DNA of 5,514 nucleotides from an uncultured Oxalobacteraceae bacterium (GTDB lineage: Bacteria > Pseudomonadota > Gammaproteobacteria > Burkholderiales > Burkholderiaceae). Positions 1 to 5,480 of the stretch are shown here, in pieces. The translations under genes were made by a program, and so were the position numbers. Below the pieces are notes generated by a model. The model did not search any database, was not told where the DNA came from, and saw nothing but the letters and a program-made list of their open reading frames with translations. How positions within the stretch are numbered: position 1 is the first letter of the stretch; the number at the start of each line of letters is the position of its first letter. The DNA is taken from positions 1 to 5,514 of the forward strand of contig CAMLHI010000166.1 in assembly GCA_946479705.1 (NCBI GenBank). The letters run 5' to 3'.

Positions 1-1973
1 CGTTGCTCACCAAGCAAGATGGGCGGATTCACGAGATGTGTATAAACCTATGCTGTTACCCAGGCCTGAGCGTGCCCGGCGTATTGCCGCGTGAGACCGA
101 CTGGCAATATAACCCGGCGCAATATACCCATTTCTTCAAGGTCTATGTGCCCGGCGTGGCGTCGCCATTTCCGCAGATCGGCGACAGCGGAGTCGGGGCG
201 CAAGGTACTCTCGGCGCCATGTCAGGTGCGCTTGGTGAGCAACGCATCATCTGGACCTTGATACAGGCAATCAATAACGTCCACCGCTACTTCTTGAAGT
301 GGCCTTTGGTCCAGCCTGACGAGATGGCGCTGTTACTCAAGCGGGTCTGTCTCAATCAGGCTTCACGCCGATTGATGGAGCAGAAAACCGCCTCATTCTT
401 TCCTGCGGCAGGAAGCACCCCGGATATGATAGCGCGTACCGAATTCGAGAAAATCCTGCGGCGCCTCCATGCTGCGGTTTCACAGCATTGGCCCGACGAC
501 AAAACCGGAAAGCCGAAGAAAATCGATCCCGGCATCGTCAAGAAAATCTACGTCTCCACGTTCGGATTCTCTCGCGGGGCGACCCAAGCGCGCGCTTTTA
601 CAAACTGGCTCCAATCCTTGTGCAAACTTGATGCCGAGCTGCGTGGCAAGCCTGGACGGGTGACGCTTGGCGGCTTCGACGTCGAATTCGATTTTCTGGG
701 CTTGTTCGATACAGTCGCATCGGTAGGCGCTGGCAACACGCTGGGCAATAGCATCCCCGGCAAACTGTTCGATGGCCACGGTGCCTGGGCGGACGCCGAG
801 GACAGCCTGCGCGTTCCCGCCGGTGTAAAGTGTCTTCATCTGGTGGCCGCACATGAACTGCGCCGAAGCTTCCCCTTGGATTCGATCGCGGTAAAGGGCG
901 TCGTGCCTGAAGGATGCCAGGAGATGGTCGTGCCTGGTGTTCACTCCGATCTGGGTTGTGGATATGCGCCGCGCGAGCAAGGCCGAGGAACTGACCTCAA
1001 TGGCGTGGACATGCTGGCGCGTATTCCCCTGCTCCTGATGTACAAGGCGGCAAGGTTGAACGGCGTTCCCCTCAAACTGGAGTTGGCGCGGCCGGTAGCG
1101 CAAGACCGGTTCAAACTGAGCCTGGATACAATTGCCGCCTACAACGCCTATATTGCCGAGTGCAAGGCCGTGGCAGGGCCGATTCACCTGATCATGCGCG
1201 AGCAGGCTCGCAAGCAGATGGAATGGCGGCTATTCCGGCGCGTGACTGGCAAGAATCCCTTGCAGGAAAGCGCCAGCTTCACGCGCGCATCGACGTTCGA
1301 TCAAAACGATCTGCTTAGTGCTGGACGCGAGTTCGAAACAGAAATCGTCGAATTTGTTCACTGGAAGGACTCCAAGGGCAAGGCATTCAAGCCGGTGGCG
1401 CAGGAGATCGGCTTTGACAACGAACACCTACCCGAGTGGGAAGAGATTGCCACGTGGTGGAATGAGCATGTCGTGCCGAGTCCGGCGGTTGTGCGCTTTT
1501 TCGACGATTACGTTCACGATTCCCGGGCGTGGTTCAAGCTCATTCCAGGCAATCCAGACAATGAAATGGGCCTGCACGAGCTCCTTGCCAAGTGGGTGAA
1601 GAAGCGCCAGGCGACCAAGGCTTACAACGAGTCCGAAGCCAAGCTTTACGGTGGCGGCAAGGGCCTGCTCAGGATCGGTGCCATGGAATACAAGTACGTT
1701 CCAGTGGCAGACGGACTGAGTGAAGAGGAGCAAGGCGTTGCGGACGAGTATGCAAAAACAGGAAAGATCCCACGTATGATGACCGAGGGCAGGGAGCCAT
1801 TCAGCTCGTCATGGTCGAGTTGGGGGCTGTCGGGTCGCGCGGGCTATTTGAGGTTTCGGAAGATATACGGCGGCTTCGATTCGGTGCTGCTCTCGGGCAC
1901 GCAGGATGACAGCGTCCCACACGCCGAGATCGCCGGCGATCTTCCCGACAGCACGGCCAGTCCGGCCGCGTGA
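1..1973 (+). CDS. DUF2235 / Tle1-like T6SS phospholipase effector, N-terminus cut by window edge
   Basis: Predicted alpha/beta-hydrolase of the DUF2235 family, which includes the type VI secretion lipase effectors Tle1 that attack phospholipids of rival cells. At least 656 residues are visible, numbered here from the codon at position 3. The nucleophile elbow GFSRGA (188-193, Ser190) fits GxSxG. It is followed by FLGLFDTVAS (231-240, Asp235) and PGVHSDLGCGY (311-321, His313), the likely acid and histidine of a triad. YVPGV (48-52) with IGDSG (59-63), VHDSRAWF (504-511) and a C-terminal GYLRFRKIY (614-622) also match the family as I remember it. The usual N-terminal FFDGTGNN-type motif is not visible and would lie upstream. 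The frame is open to the left edge, so the TTG at 3 and ATG at 36 are not credible as proven starts. Base composition is less GC-rich than in the feo genes, hinting at horizontal acquisition. The stop lies 6 bp from the convergent tonB stop, leaving no room for a downstream immunity gene. Family assignment is firm; T6SS export is inferred. Confidence 0.85.
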   Translation, partial: LLTKQDGRIHEMCINLCCYPGLSVPGVLPRETDWQYNPAQYTHFFKVYVPGVASPFPQIGDSGVGAQGTLGAMSGALGEQRIIWTLIQAINNVHRYFLKWPLVQPDEMALLLKRVCLNQASRRLMEQKTASFFPAAGSTPDMIARTEFEKILRRLHAAVSQHWPDDKTGKPKKIDPGIVKKIYVSTFGFSRGATQARAFTNWLQSLCKLDAELRGKPGRVTLGGFDVEFDFLGLFDTVASVGAGNTLGNSIPGKLFDGHGAWADAEDSLRVPAGVKCLHLVAAHELRRSFPLDSIAVKGVVPEGCQEMVVPGVHSDLGCGYAPREQGRGTDLNGVDMLARIPLLLMYKAARLNGVPLKLELARPVAQDRFKLSLDTIAAYNAYIAECKAVAGPIHLIMREQARKQMEWRLFRRVTGKNPLQESASFTRASTFDQNDLLSAGREFETEIVEFVHWKDSKGKAFKPVAQEIGFDNEHLPEWEEIATWWNEHVVPSPAVVRFFDDYVHDSRAWFKLIPGNPDNEMGLHELLAKWVKKRQATKAYNESEAKLYGGGKGLLRIGAMEYKYVPVADGLSEEEQGVADEYAKTGKIPRMMTEGREPFSSSWSSWGLSGRAGYLRFRKIYGGFDSVLLSGTQDDSVPHAEIAGDLPDSTASPAA

Positions 1974-1979
1974 AGCGTT

Positions 1980-2672
1980 CTAGCTGGCCAGCGAGAAGTT
2001 CAGCGGCACGACCACATAGACCGGTACCGCGCGGCCGTCTTCCACATACGGCTTGAACTGGGCGCGCATTGCTGCCTGGCGGCCAGCTTCATCGAGCCGA
2101 GGCCAGCCCGAGGAACTTTGCACGACAACCTTGTCGGCGATGCCTTTTTCATTGATCAGCACCAGCAGGATGACCTTGCCCTGTTCGCCCAGGCGCTTGG
2201 ACATGTTCGGGTAGACCGGCTGCGGCGGCTGGATGTATTCCACGCCCGAGCTGATGGTCTTGGGACCGCTGACCGCGGCCGGCGCTGGCGCGGCGGCAAT
2301 CACCGGCGCGGCGGGCGTGGCTTTCTCGGCCGAGGCGGCTGCCGGGGCGGGCATGGCGGCCACGGGCGGCGCCGCTGGAGCGATCACGACCGGCACCACG
2401 GGCGGCGGCGTCAGCACGGGAGGCGGGGCCAGCTGGGCCACTTTCGGGACGGGAGCGGCGGCCGGCTTGGGCGGGGTGGGGGCGCTCACGAAGCTGATGA
2501 ACACTTCCTCCGGCAGCGCCACCTGGGCCACGCGCGACATCAGGCCGCTATAAAAACACCAGAACAGCAGCACATGCAGCGCCAGCACACCAGCCATGGG
2601 CGCGAAGCGCGCCAGCGGATTCTGCGCGGGGCGGGCGCCGAAACCGGCATAGGGGCTGTTCAGGGTATGCAT
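1980..2672 (-). CDS. tonB: TonB-family energy transducer
   Basis: Inner-membrane-anchored periplasmic protein of 230 residues that passes proton-motive-force energy from ExbB/ExbD to TonB-dependent outer-membrane receptors for siderophores, heme or similar. After a short cytoplasmic N-terminus there is one membrane segment (about 24-45) with His33, the position matching the conserved TonB transmembrane histidine; the usual Ser four residues earlier is Val29. Residues 64-136 are a Pro/Ala/Val-rich periplasm-spanning linker. Residues about 145-226 form the TonB C-terminal domain, with the YP motif at 154-155 (QPVYPNMSKR), GKVILLVLINEKG and FKPYVEDGRAVPVYV. I chose the ATG at 2672: the frame stays open to 2783, but that extension would overlap bfd and lacks TonB-like sequence. 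The start lies 5 nt after the bfd stop with no clear Shine-Dalgarno, so it is probably translated by coupling to bfd. No exbB/exbD follows, so those partners must be elsewhere. Confidence 0.92.
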   Translation of the reverse strand: MHTLNSPYAGFGARPAQNPLARFAPMAGVLALHVLLFWCFYSGLMSRVAQVALPEEVFISFVSAPTPPKPAAAPVPKVAQLAPPPVLTPPPVVPVVIAPAAPPVAAMPAPAAASAEKATPAAPVIAAAPAPAAVSGPKTISSGVEYIQPPQPVYPNMSKRLGEQGKVILLVLINEKGIADKVVVQSSSGWPRLDEAGRQAAMRAQFKPYVEDGRAVPVYVVVPLNFSLAS

Positions 2673-2677
2673 AGTCT

Positions 2678-2902
2678 TCAGGCGGCCTGGATCGAGCGGA
2701 ACGACAGCTCGGTGGCGCGCAATTCCGTCACCTGGGTCGCTTCCAGATGGTCGGCCAGCACCTGCTTGGCGCAGCTGGCGCATTTGCCGCAGCAGGTGGC
2801 CACGCCCAAGTCGCGCCGCAGTTCGGCCATGCTGGACAGGCCAAGGTCGACAGCCTGGCGGATTTCACGGTCGGAGATGTTGTTGCAAACACATACGATC
2901 AT
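2678..2902 (-). CDS. bfd: Bacterioferritin-associated ferredoxin (Bfd), [2Fe-2S]
   Basis: Small cytoplasmic [2Fe-2S] protein of 74 residues that, in characterised relatives, docks on bacterioferritin and delivers electrons to reduce and mobilise stored ferric iron. The N-terminus MIVCVCNNISDREIRQAV is typical. Cluster ligands are Cys4, Cys6, Cys38 and Cys41, giving the Bfd pattern CxC-X31-CxxC. Two further cysteines (Cys37, Cys44) make the second motif CCGKCASC. Length is normal for the family (about 64-75). The ATG at 2902 is supported by AAGGG on the minus strand (plus positions 2910-2914), 7 nt upstream. It is first in a bfd-tonB unit directly downstream of a strong Fur box, consistent with induction at low iron. 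No bacterioferritin gene is in the window. A generic BFD-like (2Fe-2S)-binding protein is the only serious alternative. Confidence 0.93.
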   Translation of the reverse strand: MIVCVCNNISDREIRQAVDLGLSSMAELRRDLGVATCCGKCASCAKQVLADHLEATQVTELRATELSFRSIQAA

Positions 2903-2918
2903 TGCTGCACCCTTTTGC

Positions 2919-2940
2919 TATAATGAGAATCATTATCATT
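2919..2940. promoter_or_regulatory. Fur box 1 (bfd-proximal), two overlapping registers
   Basis: Positions 2919-2937 read TATAATGAGAATCATTATC, matching 17 of 19 bases of the Fur consensus GATAATGATAATCATTATC. A second register centred on 2931 gives AATGAGAAT-C-ATTATCATT (2922-2940), in which 8 of 9 base pairs are complementary. Overlapping registers are common at strong Fur sites, where two dimers bind opposite faces of the helix. The site lies 17 bp upstream of the bfd start codon and just downstream of a candidate bfd promoter, so bound Fur-Fe would block transcription of bfd-tonB. Confidence 0.88.
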
Positions 2941-2944
2941 CACA

Positions 2945-2973
2945 TTTGTATTCTCTAAGAATCCGGAAAGCAA
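2945..2973 (-). promoter_or_regulatory. Candidate sigma70 promoter of bfd-tonB
   Basis: On the minus strand TTGCTT (plus 2968-2973) is separated by 17 bp from TACAAA (plus 2945-2950). The predicted start would fall in Fur box 1, which makes biological sense. The hexamers match consensus only 3/6 and 4/6, so the call rests mainly on position. An alternative is TTGCAT with GAGAAT, shifted a few bases upstream. Confidence 0.3.
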
Positions 2974-3005
2974 TGCAAGAGGTTTCGACGAAAAACCGAC
3001 GCCTT

Positions 3006-3028
3006 CAAATAGAAATAATTCGCATTTG
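3006..3028. promoter_or_regulatory. Fur box 2 (feoA-proximal), degenerate dyad
   Basis: The inverted repeat is centred on A3017: CAAAT (3006-3010) pairs with ATTTG (3024-3028) and AAT (3014-3016) with ATT (3018-3020), so 8 of 11 pairs match. The right arm ATTCGCATTTGC (3018-3029) resembles the extended Fur boxes I associate with betaproteobacteria; the left arm is weaker. It sits 67 bp upstream of the feoA start, among candidate promoter hexamers, suggesting separate Fur control of the feo operon. It matches the 19-bp E. coli consensus poorly, so this is a likely but unproven site. Confidence 0.55.
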
Positions 3029-3046
3029 CGTTTATGATGCTAATAT
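3019..3046 (+). promoter_or_regulatory. Candidate sigma70 promoter of feoAB
   Basis: TTCGCA (3019-3024) lies 16 bp before TAATAT (3041-3046). A better -10 match, TATGAT (3033-3038, 5/6), has no good -35 at normal spacing. Either choice overlaps or abuts Fur box 2 and gives a leader of roughly 45 nt before feoA. Support is weak; the position is the main argument. Confidence 0.25.
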
Positions 3047-3094
3047 CCAACGGTCGACCTGACGGTTCCCACCCTTTCTTGACAAAGCGACATC

Positions 3095-3358
3095 ATGACT
3101 CTTGCACCCGCACTGATTACGCTCGACGCGCTCGCCGTGGGACAGAGCGCCACCGTGATCCACCTCGCCCCGGCCGGTGCCGATGGCGGGGCGGACGTGT
3201 CGCGGCGCCTGATGGAACTGGGTTTCGTGCCGGGCGAGCGCATCCGCATCCTCAAGCGCGCCGCGCTCGGGGGCGATCCGCTGGCGGTCAAGGTCGGCCA
3301 CTCCACCTTCGCGCTGCGCCGTTTCGAAGCCTCGCTGGTGTCGGTCAAGCCGGAATGA
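3095..3358 (+). CDS. feoA: Ferrous iron transport protein FeoA
   Basis: Cytoplasmic SH3-like protein of 87 residues, the usual partner of FeoB, thought to modulate assembly or activity of the ferrous-iron permease. The core SRRLMELGFVPGERIRILKRA (36-56, with the hallmark RLMELGF.PG) and the closing PLAVKVGHSTFALRRFEAS (62-80) are typical FeoA features. The N-terminal 15 or so residues are slightly longer than in minimal FeoA proteins. The ATG at 3095 is the first sensible start; its ribosome site is weak (AAAG about 8 nt upstream). An upstream in-frame start is unlikely because the sequence before it is non-coding in character. It is first in the feo operon, with 27 nt to feoB. Confidence 0.93.
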   Translation: MTLAPALITLDALAVGQSATVIHLAPAGADGGADVSRRLMELGFVPGERIRILKRAALGGDPLAVKVGHSTFALRRFEASLVSVKPE

Positions 3359-3385
3359 GTGCGCAACAATAGTTAGGACTGTCCC

Positions 3386-5281
3386 ATGAGTGCTGTTGAA
3401 CCGCGCGTCGAATCGGCTGCGCGCACGCCGCTGATTGCCCTGCTGGGCAATCCCAACTGCGGCAAGACGGCGCTGTTCAATCGCCTGACCGGCTCGCGCC
3501 AGAAGGTGGCGAACTACGCCGGCGTGACCATCGAACGCAAGGAAGGCAGCTTCATCGCGCCGGGCGGGCGGCCGTTCCGCGTGCTCGACCTGCCGGGCGC
3601 CTACAGCCTGACCGCCCACACCCCCGACGAAGCGGTTACCCGCGACGTGGTGGCCGGCCTGCGCGCGGGCGAGCAGACCCCGGACGTGATTGTCTGCGTG
3701 GTCAACGCCACCAATTTGCGCCTGAACCTGCGCCTGGTCCTCGAAATCAAGCGCCTCGGCCTGCCCATGGTGCTGGCCCTGAACATGGTCGACGTGGCCA
3801 GGAAGCGCGGCATCAGCATCGACACCGCGCGCCTGTCGCAGGAGCTGGACATGCCGGTCGTCGAAACCGTGGCCGTGCAGGCCGGCGGCGAACAGGCCCT
3901 GCTGCAGGTGCTCGACCGCCTGCCCGACCATGGCGACGTCAAGCCGCTGCCGCTGTCGGTTATCGACACCGTGCCGGTCGAAGAGACCCAGCGCGAAGTG
4001 CGCCGCATCCTCGAAGTCAGCGCCAGCCACGCGCACGACACCGGCAACCTCACCGAACAGATCGACCACGTGATCCTGCATCCCCTGGCCGGTCCCCTGA
4101 TCCTGGCGGCCATCATGTTCCTGGTCTTCCAGGCCGTGTTCAGCTGGGCGGCGCCGCCGATGGAGATGATCGCCGGCGGCGTCGAAGCGGTGGGCGGCTG
4201 GGTCGGCGCGCACATGCACGAGGGCGTGCTGCGCAGCCTGATCGTCGACGGCGTGTTCGGCGGCGTGGGCAGCGTGCTGGTGTTCCTGCCGCAGATCCTG
4301 ATCCTGTTCTTCTTCATCCTGGTGCTGGAAGACTGCGGCTACCTGCCGCGCGCGGCCTTCCTGCTCGACCGCGTCATGGGCGGGGTCGGCCTGTCCGGGC
4401 GCGCCTTCATTCCGCTGCTGTCCTCGTTCGCCTGCGCCATCCCCGGCATCATGGCCGCGCGCACCATCCAAAACCCGCGCGACCGCCTGGTGACGATCAT
4501 GATCGCGCCGCTGATGACCTGTTCGGCGCGCCTGCCGGTGTACGCCCTCATCATCGCCGCCTTCATCCCCAGCCGCGACGTGTTCAACGGCCTGGTCAAC
4601 CTGCAGGGCCTGGTGCTGTTCATTCTCTACTTCGCCGGCATCGTCAGCGCCATGGCGGTGGCCTGGATTTTCAAGCGAGTGATGGGCTCGAACCGCCACC
4701 AGCCGCTGATGCTCGAACTGCCCAGCTACCACTGGCCGCACGCGCACAATCTCGCGCTCGGCCTGTGGGAACGCGCGCGCATCTTCCTGATCCGGGTCGG
4801 CACCATCATCCTCACCCTGATGGTGCTGCTGTGGTTCCTGTCGAGCTTCCCCGGCGCGCCAGAAGGCGCCACCCATCCGCCGATCTACTACAGCGTTGCC
4901 GGCATCCTGGGGCGCGCGCTGGCCGTGGTGTTCGCACCGATCGGCTTCACCTGGCAGATCTGCATCGCCCTGGTGCCCGGCCTGGCCGCGCGCGAAGTGG
5001 CGGTGGGCGCGCTCGGTACCGTGTATGCCCTGTCGGCCAAGGGCGACGAACTGGCCAGCGCGCTCACGCCGCTGATCGCCCATTCCTGGACCCTGCCGAC
5101 CGCGCTGTCGCTGCTGGCCTGGTATGTGTTCGCGCCGCAGTGCATGTCCACGCTGTCGGTGGTCAAGCGCGAAACCAACAGCGTGCGCTGGCCGCTGATC
5201 ATGGCGGCCTACATGTTCGCGCTGGCCTACGCGGCTTCCTTCATCACTTACCGTGTCGCCCTGGCCACCCTCGGAGGCTGA
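3386..5281 (+). CDS. feoB: Ferrous iron permease FeoB (GTP-dependent)
   Basis: Inner-membrane Fe(II) importer of 631 residues. The N-terminal G domain has G1 GNPNCGKT (21-28), G2 Thr48 in GVTIE, G3 DLPG (68-71) and G4 NMVD (133-136), with a G5-like segment near 161-165. A helical spacer (about 180-225) leads into the polytopic permease from about residue 232. Gate-type signatures are LEDCGYLPRAAFLLDRVMG (314-332), the FAC..IPGIMAART segment (348-360), MIAPLMTCSARLPVY (372-386) and PQCMSTLSVVKRETNS (584-599). Cysteines 317, 350, 379 and 586 sit in these membrane motifs and could contact iron. It is shorter than E. coli FeoB (773) but near what I expect for betaproteobacterial forms, and the C-terminus looks complete. 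ATG 3386 is preceded by TAGGA (3374-3378), 7 nt away. Its stop is 1 nt from the next gene's start, so the three feo genes are surely co-transcribed. Confidence 0.97.
   Translation: MSAVEPRVESAARTPLIALLGNPNCGKTALFNRLTGSRQKVANYAGVTIERKEGSFIAPGGRPFRVLDLPGAYSLTAHTPDEAVTRDVVAGLRAGEQTPDVIVCVVNATNLRLNLRLVLEIKRLGLPMVLALNMVDVARKRGISIDTARLSQELDMPVVETVAVQAGGEQALLQVLDRLPDHGDVKPLPLSVIDTVPVEETQREVRRILEVSASHAHDTGNLTEQIDHVILHPLAGPLILAAIMFLVFQAVFSWAAPPMEMIAGGVEAVGGWVGAHMHEGVLRSLIVDGVFGGVGSVLVFLPQILILFFFILVLEDCGYLPRAAFLLDRVMGGVGLSGRAFIPLLSSFACAIPGIMAARTIQNPRDRLVTIMIAPLMTCSARLPVYALIIAAFIPSRDVFNGLVNLQGLVLFILYFAGIVSAMAVAWIFKRVMGSNRHQPLMLELPSYHWPHAHNLALGLWERARIFLIRVGTIILTLMVLLWFLSSFPGAPEGATHPPIYYSVAGILGRALAVVFAPIGFTWQICIALVPGLAAREVAVGALGTVYALSAKGDELASALTPLIAHSWTLPTALSLLAWYVFAPQCMSTLSVVKRETNSVRWPLIMAAYMFALAYAASFITYRVALATLGG
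5273..5277 (+). promoter_or_regulatory. Strong ribosome binding site GGAGG for the Cys-rich Feo accessory gene
   Basis: A perfect GGAGG lies inside the last codons of feoB, 5 nt before the ATG at 5283. It decides that start over the in-frame ATG at 5253, which would place ten extra hydrophilic residues ahead of the membrane segment and has no such site. Confidence 0.85.
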
Positions 5282-5282
5282 G

Positions 5283-5480
5283 ATGCTGGACTATCTGATT
5301 GCCGGATTGATCGTGCTGGCCGCGGCCATCTACACGCTCAGGAAGTACGCGCCGCGCCTGTTCGGCAAATCCTCCGGTGGCGGCTGCGACAGTGGCTGCT
5401 CCAACTGCGCCTCCGGCTGCGAGACGCCGGCCCAGCCCGAGGCGGACAAGCAGCGCGTCATCAAGCTGCATTCCAGGTAA
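5283..5480 (+). CDS. Small Cys-rich single-span membrane protein, FeoB-associated type
   Basis: A 65-residue protein with one hydrophobic span at the extreme N-terminus (about 4-18, LIAGLIVLAAAIYTL), a basic stretch after it (RKYAPRLFGK, 20-29; predicted to keep this end cytoplasmic), a Gly/Ser patch, then the cluster CDSGCSNCASGC (35-46). That gives CX3CX2CX3C with Cys35, 39, 42 and 46, followed by a short charged tail. Architecture and position resemble the FeoB-associated Cys-rich membrane proteins (Pfam FeoB_associated) and small DUF6587-type proteins, but I cannot tell which family it joins. It is not a classic winged-helix FeoC. The four cysteines could bind Fe(II), an Fe-S cluster or zinc beside the FeoB pore; this is inference. 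It begins 1 nt after the feoB stop with a strong ribosome site, implying co-expression. Confidence 0.85.
   Translation: MLDYLIAGLIVLAAAIYTLRKYAPRLFGKSSGGGCDSGCSNCASGCETPAQPEADKQRVIKLHSR

Larger units (their letters stand above)
2903..3094. promoter_or_regulatory. Divergent bfd-tonB / feoAB intergenic control region
   Basis: This 192-bp gap between two divergent starts is visibly AT-rich against GC-rich flanks. It holds two Fur-type dyads (2919-2940 and 3006-3028), weak sigma70-like elements on both strands, and the ribosome binding sites of bfd and feoA. No credible gene lies inside it. The layout suggests both operons respond to the same iron signal; that conclusion is inferred from sequence only. 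Confidence 0.8.

Noticed and set aside
480..1187. A 235-codon minus-strand open frame opposite the effector gene
   Set aside because: The plus-strand frame carries conserved hydrolase motifs across the same stretch; the antisense frame shows none.
2673..2783. Upstream in-frame extension of tonB
   Set aside because: The added 37 residues overlap bfd and are Arg/Gly/Pro-rich without similarity to TonB N-termini; the ATG at 2672 places the membrane span normally.
2919..2924. Perfect TATAAT on the plus strand
   Set aside because: It is part of Fur box 1 and no -35 hexamer lies 15-19 bp upstream.
2118..3062. A 314-codon plus-strand open frame opposite tonB and bfd
   Set aside because: Its Gly/Arg/His-rich composition mirrors the Pro/Ala-rich TonB linker, and it crosses the intergenic region and both Fur boxes.
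2973..3062. 29-codon plus-strand open frame in the intergenic region
   Set aside because: It overlaps Fur box 2 and the candidate feo promoter, has a poorly spaced ribosome site, and is rich in rare codons for this genome; most likely chance in AT-rich DNA.
3079..3084. Perfect -35 hexamer TTGACA just before feoA
   Set aside because: At 17-bp spacing the -10 position would be TTGCAC inside the feoA coding region, so it cannot drive full-length feoA and has no plausible partner.
3032..5083. A 683-codon minus-strand open frame opposite feoA/feoB
   Set aside because: It is antisense to unmistakable feoA and feoB, and its product is a low-complexity Gln/His/Asp/Ala/Arg-rich string typical of the antisense of GC-rich genes. 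No start signals or recognisable domains.
5253..5282. Upstream in-frame ATG for the Cys-rich gene
   Set aside because: It overlaps feoB by 29 bp, lacks a ribosome site, and puts charged residues ahead of the membrane span; the ATG at 5283 has GGAGG at 5-nt spacing.
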